Assembly: GCF_900105025.1 (NCBI RefSeq)
Contig: NZ_LT629759.1
Location: 496,001-560,000, forward strand
Length of the DNA: 64,000 bases
From: Parafannyhessea umbonata
GTDB taxonomy: Bacteria; Actinomycetota; Coriobacteriia; Coriobacteriales; Atopobiaceae
Direction of reading: 5' to 3'
Under the pieces are notes generated by a model. That model had not been told where the DNA came from and searched no databases. It saw only the letters and a list, made by a program, of their open reading frames with translations. The position numbers were made by a program, and so were the translations under genes. Shown piece after piece: positions 8,928 to 17,516 of the stretch (position 1 is its first letter; the number at the start of each line of letters is the position of its first letter).

Positions 8928-10226
8928 TTGAAGCGAAATAAGGCCCAAAAAGCTATAGCTGCCGCACTCTCCGCGACGCTAGTCTTCTCAGGCGCAGCGG
9001 TTCCTGCGCTCGCAACTCCCTCCAGCTCCGAGCTGAAGTCCCAGCTGAACGATGCCCAGGCGAAGCTGGACAGCCTTTACGCAAAGGCGGAGCAGGCCTC
9101 CGAGGATCTGAACCAGACGAAGGTCGAGCTCGACCAGACGAACTCCAAGATCGACTCCCTTAACTCCGACATCGAGAAGACCCAGGCGGAGCTGAAGGAG
9201 AAGCAGGCCGTCCTGAGCAAGCGCGTTGCCGCAAACTACAAGTACGGCGACACCGACCTGCTGAGCATCCTGCTTGGCTCCGACTCGTTCGACACGCTCA
9301 CGAGCAACATCGTGTATGCGAACAAGGTGAGCGAGAAGGACTCCAACGCCATCAACGACGTCAAGACGCTCGAGAACCAGCTCTCGTCCCAGAAGTCCGA
9401 GCTCGAGGAGCAGAAGGCTTCCCAAGAGAAGCTCGTGGCCGACAAAAAGGCTCAGAGCGAGGCGCTGAACGCGCAGTCCCAGAAGGCCCAGGACTATGTG
9501 AACAGTCTGAGCGCGGAGATGCGGCAGGCTCTGGCGGAGGAGCAGGCCGCGCGTGAGGCAGCCGCGAAGAAGGCCGCCGAGGAGGCCGCCGCGAAGGCGC
9601 AGGCCAACGGTGGCGAGTACTACAAGTCCGAGGGCAACGCTAACGCGCAGAGCAACTCGAACTCCGGCAAGAGCAACAGCTCGAACTCGAACTCGAACAA
9701 GGGCAACGCCAACACCGGTTCGAACGCGAACAAGGGCAACGGCGGCTCTGCGTCGAACTCCGGCAGCAGCTCCAACAAGGGCAACGGCGGCTCTGCGTCG
9801 AACTCCGGCAGCAGCTCCAACAAGGGCAACGGCGGCTCTGCGTCGAACTCTGGCAGCAGCTCCAACAAGGGCAACTCCGGCATCTCCGGCGCATGGCGCA
9901 ACACCGTGATCGCAGCGGCGACGCGTATGGTCGGCGGCACCTATGTCTGGGGCGCCTGCAACCCCGGCTCCAAGACGTTCGACTGCTCGGGTCTCACGAG
10001 CTATGCGTACGGTGTTGCCGGCATCAGCATCAGCCACAGCTCCGCGTCGCAGGCTTCGTTCTGCACCAAGCCGATCTCCCAGGCGGAGCCCGGCGACGTC
10101 GTCTGGCGTCCCGGTCACGTGGGCATCTACATTGGCGGAGGCACCACGATCGAGGCGTTCTCGCCTAGCCAGGGCATCGGCTACGGCAGCGTGAGCAGCT
10201 TCTCCAGGTGTGGCTCGCCCGTATAG
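8928..10226 (+). CDS. Secreted NlpC/P60 peptidoglycan hydrolase with coiled coil
   Basis: A 432-residue exported protein starting at TTG, with an AGAGG-type SD about 6 bases before it. Residues 1-30 are a signal peptide (basic start, hydrophobic core, PALAT cleavage region). Residues about 33-210 are a long coiled coil rich in Glu, Lys, Gln and Ala, as in CwlO/RipA-type hydrolases. Residues about 225-320 are an Asn/Gly/Ser linker containing three identical 15-residue repeats. The last 105 residues are the NlpC/P60 domain with the catalytic Cys in FDCSGL and the His in RPGHVGIYIG; the third position, often His, reads Glu in TTIEAF. It probably cleaves cell wall peptides during division or separation, with the coiled coil as regulator. 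Neighbours are unrelated. Confidence 0.9.
   Translation: MKRNKAQKAIAAALSATLVFSGAAVPALATPSSSELKSQLNDAQAKLDSLYAKAEQASEDLNQTKVELDQTNSKIDSLNSDIEKTQAELKEKQAVLSKRVAANYKYGDTDLLSILLGSDSFDTLTSNIVYANKVSEKDSNAINDVKTLENQLSSQKSELEEQKASQEKLVADKKAQSEALNAQSQKAQDYVNSLSAEMRQALAEEQAAREAAAKKAAEEAAAKAQANGGEYYKSEGNANAQSNSNSGKSNSSNSNSNKGNANTGSNANKGNGGSASNSGSSSNKGNGGSASNSGSSSNKGNGGSASNSGSSSNKGNSGISGAWRNTVIAAATRMVGGTYVWGACNPGSKTFDCSGLTSYAYGVAGISISHSSASQASFCTKPISQAEPGDVVWRPGHVGIYIGGGTTIEAFSPSQGIGYGSVSSFSRCGSPV
9735..9869 (+). repeat. Three 45-base tandem repeats in hydrolase linker
   Basis: Three head-to-tail 45-base units (9735-9779, 9780-9824, 9825-9869), nearly identical at the DNA level with one silent change seen in the third (tcc to tct). 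Each encodes GNGGSASNSGSSSNK. Near identity at synonymous sites points to recent expansion or continuing homogenisation. Confidence 0.95.
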
Positions 10227-10255
10227 GCGATAAGTCGGCATACATGTGCTTTTGC

Positions 10256-10289
10256 GAGAAGGGCGCGTCCAGGGGGACGTGCCCTTCTC
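10256..10289 (+). terminator. Hairpin after the NlpC/P60 gene
   Basis: Arms GAGAAGGGCGCGTCC and GGGACGTGCCCTTCTC pair almost fully (one wobble) around a very short loop, 30 bases past the stop. No T-run follows, so it may stabilise the mRNA end rather than act as a classical terminator. The left arm overlaps the genome-wide GCGAGAAGG motif. Confidence 0.6.
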
Positions 10290-10441
10290 CCGTATGCGTC
10301 GGGAATTGCGCTCATGGGGGATAACCTACCGTTCGCGGATGCTGATGCGGACACATGTTCGTATATCAGCCATTAGGGTATAGCTGAAACTACGCGCAAT
10401 AAAGCGAAGTGACCACATCTTCCAAAGCCTGAGGAGGCAAC

Positions 10442-11602
10442 ATGGCAAACAGGTTCGTTCTCAACGCCATCTCGTATCACGGTTCGGGCGCCATCAAGGA
10501 GATTCCGGGTGAGCTTAAGCGGCGCGGCTTTGATCACGTTTTCGTGAGCTCCGACCCTGACCTCGTGAAGTTTGGCGTAACCTCCAAGGTGACGGATCTG
10601 CTGGACGAGGCGGGCATCAAGTGGGACCTCTATGACGAGGTCAAGCCCAACCCCACGATCAAGAACGTGCAGGATGGCGTGGAGGCGTTTAAGAAGAGCG
10701 GTGCGAGCGCAATCGTGACCATCGGTGGCGGATCCGCGATGGACACGGCGAAGGCCATCGGCATCATCGCCAACAACCCCGAGTTTGCGGACGTCAAGAG
10801 CCTCGAGGGCGTTGCGGACACGAAGAAGCACGCCGTCTTCACCATTGCGGTTCCGACAACGGCTGGCACGGCCGCCGAGGTCACCATCAACTACGTGATC
10901 ACCGACCCGGAGAAGGAACGCAAGTTCGTCTGCGTCGACACGAACGACATCCCCGACGTGGCAGTGGTCGACCCTGACATGATGGCATCCATGCCGGTTG
11001 GGCTTACCGCATCTACGGGCATGGACGCGCTCACGCACGCCATCGAGGGCTATACCACGAAGGGCGCGTGGGAGATGTCCGACATGTTCCACTACAAGGC
11101 CATTGAGATTATCAGCCACAACCTGCGTGACGCCGTTCAGGAGGCAAAGGAGAAGGAGCCCGGTCACGGTCGCGAGCAGATGGCGCTTGGCCAGTACATC
11201 GCTGGTATGGGCTTCTCGAACGTCGGTCTTGGCATCGACCACTCCATGGCGCATACGCTGTCCGCGCACTACGACACGCCGCACGGCGTCGCCTGCGCTA
11301 TGCTGCTGCCGATTTCGATGGAGTTCAACAAGCCGGTTGCTGCCCACAAGCAGGCTGGCGTCGCACGCGCCATGGGCGTATACGAGGAAGGCATGACGGA
11401 CGAGCAGGCCGCGGACGCCGCAATCGCTGCAGTTCGCAAGCTGGGTGAGGATGTCGGCATCCCCAAGACGTGCAAGGGCCTTGTGGAGGAGGACCTCGAC
11501 CAGCTGGCGGCAGACGCTCTTGCCGATGCCTGCTACCCCGGCAACCCGCGCGAGGCGACTCCCGAGCAGGTGAAGGAAATGTTCCGCCAAATCATGGCAT
11601 AG
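10442..11602 (+). CDS. fucO: Iron-containing alcohol dehydrogenase, lactaldehyde reductase-like
   Basis: A 386-residue group III alcohol dehydrogenase that aligns closely, from memory, with E. coli FucO along its whole length (MANRxxLN opening, VKPNPTI, IGGGSxxDTAKAIGI, PTTAGTAAEVTINYVITD, NPREAT close). The iron site is intact: Asp and His in MDALTHAIEG, and His in DHSMAHTL and TPHGVA. NAD binds at the GGGSAMD loop. It would interconvert lactaldehyde and 1,2-propanediol, or a similar small aldehyde/alcohol pair, to rebalance NADH in fermentation. No fucose or rhamnose genes are adjacent, so the physiological substrate is open. SD GAGGAGG precedes the ATG by 5 bases. Confidence 0.88.
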   Translation: MANRFVLNAISYHGSGAIKEIPGELKRRGFDHVFVSSDPDLVKFGVTSKVTDLLDEAGIKWDLYDEVKPNPTIKNVQDGVEAFKKSGASAIVTIGGGSAMDTAKAIGIIANNPEFADVKSLEGVADTKKHAVFTIAVPTTAGTAAEVTINYVITDPEKERKFVCVDTNDIPDVAVVDPDMMASMPVGLTASTGMDALTHAIEGYTTKGAWEMSDMFHYKAIEIISHNLRDAVQEAKEKEPGHGREQMALGQYIAGMGFSNVGLGIDHSMAHTLSAHYDTPHGVACAMLLPISMEFNKPVAAHKQAGVARAMGVYEEGMTDEQAADAAIAAVRKLGEDVGIPKTCKGLVEEDLDQLAADALADACYPGNPREATPEQVKEMFRQIMA

Positions 11603-11624
11603 GCTTTCGCGAAGAGAGTTTTGC

Positions 11625-11652
11625 GGGGCGGTGCCCATGCGGGTGCCGCCCC
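11625..11652 (+). terminator. Hairpin after fucO-like gene
   Basis: Twelve-base arms GGGGCGGTGCCC and GGGTGCCGCCCC pair with two G-U wobbles around ATGC, 22 bases after the stop. There is no T-run behind it. It separates the dehydrogenase from the DUF2974 gene. Confidence 0.55.
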
Positions 11653-11728
11653 GATGCTACCTCGAGAGAGACAAGGCTCTTCTTGCTCGTTCCACTACCA
11701 TATTGACGCGGTGCGTGGGGAGGTGCAC

Positions 11729-12946
11729 GTGGCTGGAAACCTGATCGACTACGTAAAGTGGCGAGGTGACCTAGACTTTATCGAGCGGCCCTTCAACGAC
11801 GTTGACGCTTTGGTGCTCGCGACGTTGAGCTACATCGACCTTGTCGGTTTTGCTCCGAACGAGGCATCCGGCGGGACGGTCGAGGTGCGCGAGGCCTTGG
11901 GTGCGCTCATGGAGCGTTCGGGAGGCGATGTTGCGCCGTACGTGAGGTCGCTTGCCACGATTGACGCGCGCTACATCGATGCGGTCGCCAAGAGCCACCG
12001 CTTTGGAGGCTTGCGCATCGGTCGATACGTGGACGTGATGGATTACGACAACGCCGTTCAGTTTGCCGCCGTTGAGGTGATGCTTCCGCCGAGCTCCGTA
12101 GAGGGTTGCGGCAAGGGTGTGCGCTACGTGTCGTTTCGTGGCACCGACCTCACGATTGCCGGCTGGCGAGAGGACTTCATGTTGAGCTTCGAGGTGACGG
12201 GAGCCCAGAAGCTGGCGGCGGAGTATCTGAACAGGGCGTTGCGGGCTGCCGTTGCCGTGGGAGAGCCGCTTATGGCGGGCGGGCATTCCAAGGGCGGAAA
12301 CCTCGCCTCGTACGCGGTGGCGGTTGCTCCGTCTTGGCTTGCGGAGCACGTGCTTCGCTGCTACAGCTTCGACGGGCCCGGTCTGGACGGGCGAGTCGTC
12401 GCGCACGACGCCCGTGACGTCATCGGAGATAGGTTCATGCGCTATCAGCCCGCATATTGCGTCATAGGCCAACTGTTCGATCGGGCCGAGGAGCCAAGGG
12501 CATACGTGGCGAGCACGGGCTCGGGGATGCTGCAGCATGACCCGCTCACGTGGCAGGTCTCGTCCTCTGGCTTCGTCTTGGCCGATGGGCTCGACCCGGA
12601 TGCCGCCACATTCGACGCTGCGCTTGACGAGTGGATGGAGCCTGTGGAGATGGGGGAGCGTGAGCGCTTCACGAACGAGTTTTTCGACATTTTGGGGGCT
12701 GGAGGCCCAAAGCTTACCGATGTGACGTCCCGAGAGGGGCTGCCGAAAGTGATGAGTGCGGCAAACGGGGCGAGCGACCAGACGAAACGCCTGGTGTGGA
12801 AGCTTGTGGAGTGCGTGGTTACAAAGCAGGCGGAAAGGACGTCCGACGTCGTCCGCAAGGCGTATGAGGAGGTCGTCCAGAGCGCACGCGATGCGGCGAG
12901 CGGCCTCGCAGTATCGCTTCCTCGTCGCCAACTGCATGCTGAATAA
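11729..12946 (+). CDS. Mbeg1-like (DUF2974) alpha/beta hydrolase-fold protein
   Basis: A 405-residue protein. The start region NLIDYVKWRGDLDF, followed by PFNDVDALVLATLSYID, is the hallmark of the DUF2974 (Mbeg1-like) family. GGHSKGGNLASY near residue 190 is a lipase-type nucleophile elbow with its Ser, and CYSFDGPGLD follows as in family members. A hydrolase activity is plausible but not established. I chose GTG at 11729 because GGGGAGG ends six bases before it and the family N terminus begins right after; an earlier in-frame start at 11621 lies inside the preceding hairpin region. No signal peptide is seen. Confidence 0.82.
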   Translation: MAGNLIDYVKWRGDLDFIERPFNDVDALVLATLSYIDLVGFAPNEASGGTVEVREALGALMERSGGDVAPYVRSLATIDARYIDAVAKSHRFGGLRIGRYVDVMDYDNAVQFAAVEVMLPPSSVEGCGKGVRYVSFRGTDLTIAGWREDFMLSFEVTGAQKLAAEYLNRALRAAVAVGEPLMAGGHSKGGNLASYAVAVAPSWLAEHVLRCYSFDGPGLDGRVVAHDARDVIGDRFMRYQPAYCVIGQLFDRAEEPRAYVASTGSGMLQHDPLTWQVSSSGFVLADGLDPDAATFDAALDEWMEPVEMGERERFTNEFFDILGAGGPKLTDVTSREGLPKVMSAANGASDQTKRLVWKLVECVVTKQAERTSDVVRKAYEEVVQSARDAASGLAVSLPRRQLHAE

Positions 12947-12969
12947 ACGCTGCTGTAACACACGATACG

Positions 12970-12985
12970 CTTTATTGCGATAAAG
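12970..12985. promoter_or_regulatory. Palindrome CTTTAT-TGCG-ATAAAG before yerC-like gene
   Basis: A perfect 6-4-6 palindrome lies 35 bases before the ATG of the TrpR/YerC-like gene, in an AT-rich spot of a GC-rich genome. It fits an operator, possibly for that protein itself. No data identify the binding protein. Confidence 0.4.
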
Positions 12986-13020
12986 TAGTTCCCACCTAAT
13001 GGCTGTCGCGAGGAGCGCAC

Positions 13021-13323
13021 ATGACAGAGGAACACGCACAGAGGTTGCGCGAGGAGGAGAACCGGCTTTTCGCGGCGTTCGGGTCGCTACGCGATGCGAA
13101 TGAGGCGCGTGCCTTTCTCTTGGACGTGTGCAGTCCAAAGGAGATCGAGGACCTGGCACAGAGGCTTCAGGTGGCCACGCTGCTCTCTGCCGGCTGCTCG
13201 TACGTGGACGTGTCGCGCAAAACCGGCGCGTCTTCCACGACCGTGAGTCGCGTCTCGAAATGCCTGAACGGAGAGGTGGGAGGTTATCGTACCGTGCTTT
13301 CGCGCCTTGAGGGCGGCGCCTAA
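13021..13323 (+). CDS. YerC/YecD family TrpR-related regulator
   Basis: A 100-residue DNA-binding protein that matches the YerC/YecD branch of the Trp repressor fold. The stretch PKEIEDLAQRLQVATLL, then SYVDVSRKTGASSTTVSRVSKCLN, is the helix-turn-helix with the family's TGAS-TTVSRV recognition helix. B. subtilis YerC is a small regulator whose ligand is poorly known. The ATG has a GAGGAGCGC upstream (weak SD). A perfect palindrome sits 35 bases before the start. No tryptophan genes are nearby. Confidence 0.85.
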   Translation: MTEEHAQRLREEENRLFAAFGSLRDANEARAFLLDVCSPKEIEDLAQRLQVATLLSAGCSYVDVSRKTGASSTTVSRVSKCLNGEVGGYRTVLSRLEGGA

Positions 13324-13587
13324 GGCGCGCTCCTGCGTCTGCGTGTCGGGCAGGTGTCCTACTTGTAGAGTTTTTACCGAACTTGCCGTCGTTCGTTCAG
13401 AATTACGTAAGGTTTCGTGGCTTGTACCAGCATGCACGTCTGCACGCAGCATGGCCACATCCTCCTAACGCAGTTCAATCGCAGCGGCTCCACGGTGCAA
13501 GCGCGCCGGAGCCTCAACGCTAGGTCCGCGACGACCTTACGTCGTCACATGACGCATGCCGCGAAGCGCGGCGAAAGGAGCCGGCAC
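13324..13587 (+). other. 264-base leader before the ABC transporter operon
   Basis: No credible gene. An AT-rich patch around 13370-13400 could hold the operon promoter, and GACGAC-CTTAC-GTCGTC near 13530 can fold into a small hairpin just ahead of the ATPase start. No recognised riboswitch family was seen. Confidence 0.35.
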
Positions 13588-14316
13588 ATGCCCAACATGA
13601 TTGACATCGTGCACTTGAACAAGTACTTCGGGGACCTGCACGTGCTCAAGGACGTAAACCTTTCCGTGCGTGAGGGCGAAAAGGTCGTGCTCATCGGGCC
13701 GTCAGGTTCGGGCAAGTCCACGCTCATCCGTTCGATCAACTGGCTCGAGGAGCCGTCGAGCGGCGAAGTCCGCATCAACGGAGAGCTCATGACCAAGAAG
13801 AACCACCTCGAGGTCACGCGTAAGTACACGTCCATGGTGTTCCAGCAGTTCAACCTCTATCCAAACATGACGGTCATGGGCAACCTGACGCTGGCTCCCA
13901 TCAAGCTGCAGAAGAAGACCCGCGAGGAGGCCGAGGCAGAGGCTATGCGCAACCTCAAGAGGGTAGGCCTTGCGCACAAGGCCGACGAGTACCCGCAGAA
14001 CCTCTCGGGCGGTCAGCAGCAGCGCGTTGCCATCGCGCGTGCACTTTGCACCAAGCAGCCCATCATGCTGTTGGACGAGCCCACCTCCGCCCTTGACCCA
14101 GAGATGGTGAGCGAGGTCCTGAACGTCATGGTCGAGCTCGCGCAGGAGAACATCACCATGATCTGCGTCACACACGAGATGGGCTTCGCGCGCCAGGTGG
14201 CCGACCGCATCGTCTTCATGGAGGACGGCCAGATCCTGGAGGAGGGTACGCCCGAGCACTTCTTCACGCATCCCGACAACCCGCGCTGCCAGGCCTTCCT
14301 GGACAAGATTCTCTAG
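13588..14316 (+). CDS. Polar amino acid ABC transporter ATP-binding protein
   Basis: A 242-residue ABC ATPase of the GlnQ/HisP class. It has Walker [11 protein letters not shown]-loop [10 protein letters not shown], signature [15 protein letters not shown], Walker [14 protein letters not shown], and the switch His in CVTHEMGFA. It powers uptake of a polar amino acid with the two permeases and the binding protein that follow. The ATG at 13588 has GAAAGGAG seven bases upstream; an in-frame region from 13417 lacks ABC features. It is the first gene of a four-gene operon (gaps of 8, 9 and 3 bases). Confidence 0.93.
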   Translation: MPNMIDIVHLNKYFGDLHVLKDVNLSVREGEKVVLIGPSGSGKSTLIRSINWLEEPSSGEVRINGELMTKKNHLEVTRKYTSMVFQQFNLYPNMTVMGNLTLAPIKLQKKTREEAEAEAMRNLKRVGLAHKADEYPQNLSGGQQQRVAIARALCTKQPIMLLDEPTSALDPEMVSEVLNVMVELAQENITMICVTHEMGFARQVADRIVFMEDGQILEEGTPEHFFTHPDNPRCQAFLDKIL

Positions 14317-14324
14317 GAGCCACG

Positions 14325-15215
14325 ATGAGAAGAACGTACGATTCTGGGCCGTTGAACCGTCCCCAGCTGACGCGCAGGGGTTTCGTCTCGCTCGCGGGCG
14401 CCGCCGTGCTCGGCATCTCTGGTGCGTCCGCCATGGGGCTTTCCGGTTGTTCGTCATCGGGAGCATCGACCGCCGTGAGCGTCGAGGCTATCCGGAGTCG
14501 GGGGCACCTCAACTGCGGCGTAAAGACCGATGTCATAGGCTACGGCTACCAGGACACGGCCACCGGCAAGTTCCAGGGCATGGAGATCGATATCTGCTAC
14601 GCCATCGCCGCGAAGGTGTTCGGCGTGTCGATGTCCGAGGCAAAGCGTCGCGGTCTAGCCAGCTTCACGGGCGTTACGGCGAAGACGCGCGGCCCCCTCG
14701 TGGACTCCGGCCAGGTGGACCTCGTGTGTGCCACGTATACGATCACGCCCGAGCGCAAGAAGTCCTGGAACTTCTCGCCTGCGTACTACACGGACTCCAT
14801 CGGCATGCTCGTGCTGAAGAGCTCTGGCATCAAGTCCGTGGCAGACCTTGACGGACGCATCGTCGGCGTGGGCGAGGGCGCGGATACGATGAACCAGATT
14901 CAGCAGATGCTCAAGGACGAGGATCACGGCGACTTCAACGTCAGCTACCCGCAGTACCTGGACTATCCCACGCTCGCGGCGGCGCTCGCGTCCGGCAACA
15001 TCGACGTGTTCGCCATCGACCGTTCCATCATCCGCGCGTACATGAACGACTCCAATGAGCTGCTCGAGCCGAGCCTGGTCTTTGGCAAGCAGGAGTACGG
15101 CGTGTGCACCACCAAGTCCGCCAAGGAGCTCACGAGGCTCGTCAGCGGCGTCGTGAAGGACCTGAAGGGGTCCGGTGCGATCGACCGGTGGGCCAAGAAG
15201 TACCGGCTCTTGTAG
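14325..15215 (+). CDS. Tat-type lipoprotein, amino acid ABC substrate-binding protein
   Basis: A 296-residue periplasmic-binding-like lipoprotein (SBP family 3). The N terminus has a twin-arginine motif LTRRGFVSLAG, a hydrophobic stretch and a lipobox LSGC near residue 43, so it is probably exported folded by Tat and lipid-anchored. The mature part shows family 3 features: RSRGHLNCGVKTD, FQGMEIDICYAIA, DLVCATYTITPERKKSWNFSPAYY and DGRIVGVGEGADTM. Glutamate/glutamine or a similar amino acid is the likely ligand; the ligand cannot be fixed from sequence. It sits between the ATPase and the permeases. Confidence 0.9.
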   Translation: MRRTYDSGPLNRPQLTRRGFVSLAGAAVLGISGASAMGLSGCSSSGASTAVSVEAIRSRGHLNCGVKTDVIGYGYQDTATGKFQGMEIDICYAIAAKVFGVSMSEAKRRGLASFTGVTAKTRGPLVDSGQVDLVCATYTITPERKKSWNFSPAYYTDSIGMLVLKSSGIKSVADLDGRIVGVGEGADTMNQIQQMLKDEDHGDFNVSYPQYLDYPTLAAALASGNIDVFAIDRSIIRAYMNDSNELLEPSLVFGKQEYGVCTTKSAKELTRLVSGVVKDLKGSGAIDRWAKKYRLL

Positions 15216-15224
15216 GGAGGCCAC

Positions 15225-15962
15225 ATGGAACTCTTCAACCCCGAGCGTTGGGCCGCCACGCTCGCAAACACTGACCTGCTGTGGCAGGGCTTCCTCTTCA
15301 CCATCGAGGTCTCGCTCGCGGGGCTTCTGGTGTCGCTTGTCGTAGGCACGCTGCTTGGCGTCTTCTCCACGACCCAGTCGCGGGTGCTTCGCGGCATTTC
15401 CCGCGTCTACGTGGAGTTCTTCCAGAACACGCCCATCGTCGTGCAGGTGTTCTTCGTCTACACCGCCGGCCCCATGCTTCTCCAGGCTATCACGGGCGCG
15501 GAGCACGTCGTGCGCATCGCGCCGTTCGTACTCGTCGTCATCTGCGTCGGACTCTACCACGGCGCCTATGTTGCCGAGGTCATCCGCACCGGCATCGAGG
15601 CCATACCGCGCGGACAGATGGAGGGCGCGCAGTCGCAGGGATTCACGCGCGTGCAGGCATATCGCTACGTCATCCTGCCGCAGACATTCAGGATCATTCT
15701 TCCGCCCCTTGCCAACCAGGCGCTCAACCTGGTGAAGAACACGTCCGTCCTTGCGCTCATCGCGGGCGGTGACCTCATGTACCAGGCGGACATCCTCGTT
15801 GCCGACAGCGGCTACCTGCAGGGTTACATCGTGTGCTGCGCCATGTACTTCCTCATCTGCTTCCCCATAGCCATGCTCGTCACCTGGCTCGAGAAGCGCT
15901 CCCGCGCGCCGCGCAAGGCTCGTCGCGCCGCCACTGCGGGCGCAACGAAAGCGGAGGTGTAG
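15225..15962 (+). CDS. Amino acid ABC transporter permease 1
   Basis: A 245-residue integral membrane permease of the HisM/GlnP class. About five helices are visible, with the QNTPIVVQVFF segment and the EAA loop (EGAQSQGFTRVQAYRYVILPQTFR) that contacts the ATPase. The start is an ATG after GGGAGGCC. It has a basic tail (EKRSRAPRKARRA). It pairs with the next permease as a heterodimer. Confidence 0.92.
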   Translation: MELFNPERWAATLANTDLLWQGFLFTIEVSLAGLLVSLVVGTLLGVFSTTQSRVLRGISRVYVEFFQNTPIVVQVFFVYTAGPMLLQAITGAEHVVRIAPFVLVVICVGLYHGAYVAEVIRTGIEAIPRGQMEGAQSQGFTRVQAYRYVILPQTFRIILPPLANQALNLVKNTSVLALIAGGDLMYQADILVADSGYLQGYIVCCAMYFLICFPIAMLVTWLEKRSRAPRKARRAATAGATKAEV

Positions 15963-15965
15963 CAC

Positions 15966-16613
15966 ATGGGAGTCTTTACCGCCAGCAACGTGGCCTTCAT
16001 GCTGCAAGGCCTGTTTAACACCATCGTCATCTCCGCCGCGTCCATCGTGCTGTCCATCGCGTTCGGCACGCTGCTCGCCCTGGCAAAGTCGTACTGCCAC
16101 GGCCGCTGGTCGTGGCTCAGGTGGCTCGTGACCGCCTACATCGAGCTCTTCCGTTGCACGCCAAACCTGCTGTGGATTCTCATCTTCCGCTTTACTGTGC
16201 AAGGCGACAACATCCTCGTGTCCATCCTCACGTTCACGGTCTTCACCTCCGCCGTAATGGCCGAGATAGTCCGCGGCGGCCTGAACGCGCTGCCCAAGGG
16301 CCAGTTCGAGGCGGCGCAGTCTCAGGGCTTCGGCTTCGTGGACACCATGCGTCTCATCGTGCTTCCCCAGGCGTTCAAGATGATTGTCCCCGCGCTGTTC
16401 AGCCAGTGCACGACGGTCATCAAGGACACGTCCTACCTCCGCGGCATCGACGTCCACGAGTTCATGCGCAACTCCGCCGTCGTCATGGGACAGGCGTCTA
16501 CGCTTCCGCAGATTCTCCTGCTGTACGGCTTCGTCCTTCTCACATACTTCGTACTCAACTTCGCGATATCCCTTGCGGTCCGCGCTTACCAGCGCAGGAA
16601 CGCCGCGGCATAG
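15966..16613 (+). CDS. Amino acid ABC transporter permease 2
   Basis: A 215-residue second permease with the same architecture: ELFRCTPNLLWI, the EAA loop FEAAQSQGFGFVDTMRLIVLPQAFK, and about five helices. It starts three bases after the first permease stop, so both are co-translated. Together they form the membrane channel of the amino acid importer. Confidence 0.92.
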   Translation: MGVFTASNVAFMLQGLFNTIVISAASIVLSIAFGTLLALAKSYCHGRWSWLRWLVTAYIELFRCTPNLLWILIFRFTVQGDNILVSILTFTVFTSAVMAEIVRGGLNALPKGQFEAAQSQGFGFVDTMRLIVLPQAFKMIVPALFSQCTTVIKDTSYLRGIDVHEFMRNSAVVMGQASTLPQILLLYGFVLLTYFVLNFAISLAVRAYQRRNAAA

Positions 16614-16683
16614 CGCCCAGACGCCGGCGGGCGAGAAGGACCGCCCCCGCGCCCCGCACAACAATCCAAACGAAAGGTCACAC

Positions 16684-17349
16684 ATGAGCGCAAACGACCT
16701 CAGGCACAGCGCAAGCGTCAACGGGTCCGCAGACCCTGACAGCCAGGAACCCATCGTCATCTCCATCGCACGCGATTATGGCGCGGAGGGACACGAGGTT
16801 GGTAAGCTCCTCAGCGTGATGCTGGGCATCCCCCTCTACGACAACGAGCTCCTCGTGCGCTCCGCACTGCGCATGGGGCTCGACGTCGACCAGCTCGCGG
16901 CAGTGGACGAGCGTCCTCAGCGCGGCCCCCTGGCGTTTCTGCCAGACAACATGGACCAGCGCTCGGACGCGGACCGTGCGTTCCAGGCGATCCGTCAGGT
17001 CATCCTGGACCTGGGAAGCACGCGTCCGTGCATCATCGAGGGCCGTCTGTCCGACTACATTCTGCGCCGCAACCCCAACCTCATATCCGTACTGGTCACG
17101 GCACCGCTTGATGTGCGCGTCGAGATCGTGCGCGCAAAACGTGGCATGACCACGCACGACGCGAGTGCGTTCGTTCGCAAGCGCCAGCACGAGCGCGAGC
17201 GATTCTACACGCGCTACAGCGGCGGAAGGTGGGACATGTACACGGATAAGGACTTGGTGGTGGACCGCTCCGTCTTCGGACGCGAGGGCGCGGCGCAGAT
17301 CATCGCGGCGGCATACCGCCTGAAGGAGCACCAGCTGGGAAGGGACTAG
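16684..17349 (+). CDS. Cytidylate kinase-like family protein
   Basis: A 221-residue P-loop kinase-fold protein. The start VISIARDYGAEGHEVGKLLS resembles the modified nucleotide loop of cytidylate-kinase-like proteins (REYGSGGREIGK-type) rather than a classical Walker A. It continues with IPLYDNELL, a Gln/Arg-rich lid region, and VDRSVFGREGAAQII at the end. True CMP kinases differ, so substrate is uncertain. GAAAGG lies 6 bases before the ATG. It is 70 bases after the permease with no clear terminator between, so it may be co-transcribed. That gap also holds an intergenic copy of GGGCGAGAAG. Confidence 0.72.
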   Translation: MSANDLRHSASVNGSADPDSQEPIVISIARDYGAEGHEVGKLLSVMLGIPLYDNELLVRSALRMGLDVDQLAAVDERPQRGPLAFLPDNMDQRSDADRAFQAIRQVILDLGSTRPCIIEGRLSDYILRRNPNLISVLVTAPLDVRVEIVRAKRGMTTHDASAFVRKRQHERERFYTRYSGGRWDMYTDKDLVVDRSVFGREGAAQIIAAAYRLKEHQLGRD

Positions 17350-17401
17350 CTCCAGAGTCTAATGCCGGCGCTCGCACAGGCGTTGGCGCAAGCGCCTTGT
17401 C

Positions 17402-17437
17402 GAACCGGGCGCGTCGTTGCGGCGGCGCGCCCGGTTC
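17402..17437 (+). terminator. Terminator after kinase-like gene
   Basis: Perfect 12-base arms GAACCGGGCGCG and CGCGCCCGGTTC with a 12-base loop, then TTGTGT. It lies 52 bases after the stop and isolates the addB promoter region. Confidence 0.7.
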
Positions 17438-17516
17438 TTGTGTCGCACACATGGGGAATAAATGTCCACTCGGCGCGTTACCATAGCACTCAGCAAAAAC
17501 TGACGGAAGGACAACC

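Noticed and set aside
10256-10289. Reading this hairpin as one copy of a mobile repeat because it contains GCGAGAAGGGCG
   Set aside because: The similarity stops at the decamer core and the flanks of other copies are unrelated, so a dispersed repeat element is not supported; only the short motif recurs.
14655-16766. A 703-codon open frame on the minus strand opposite the ABC transporter genes
   Set aside because: It is the shadow of four well-supported plus-strand genes in GC-rich DNA; the translation is low-complexity Arg/His/Leu-rich with no domain. The same holds for long frames at 24564-26873, 5730-7721 and 38772-40898 on the minus strand and 42541-45396 on the plus strand.
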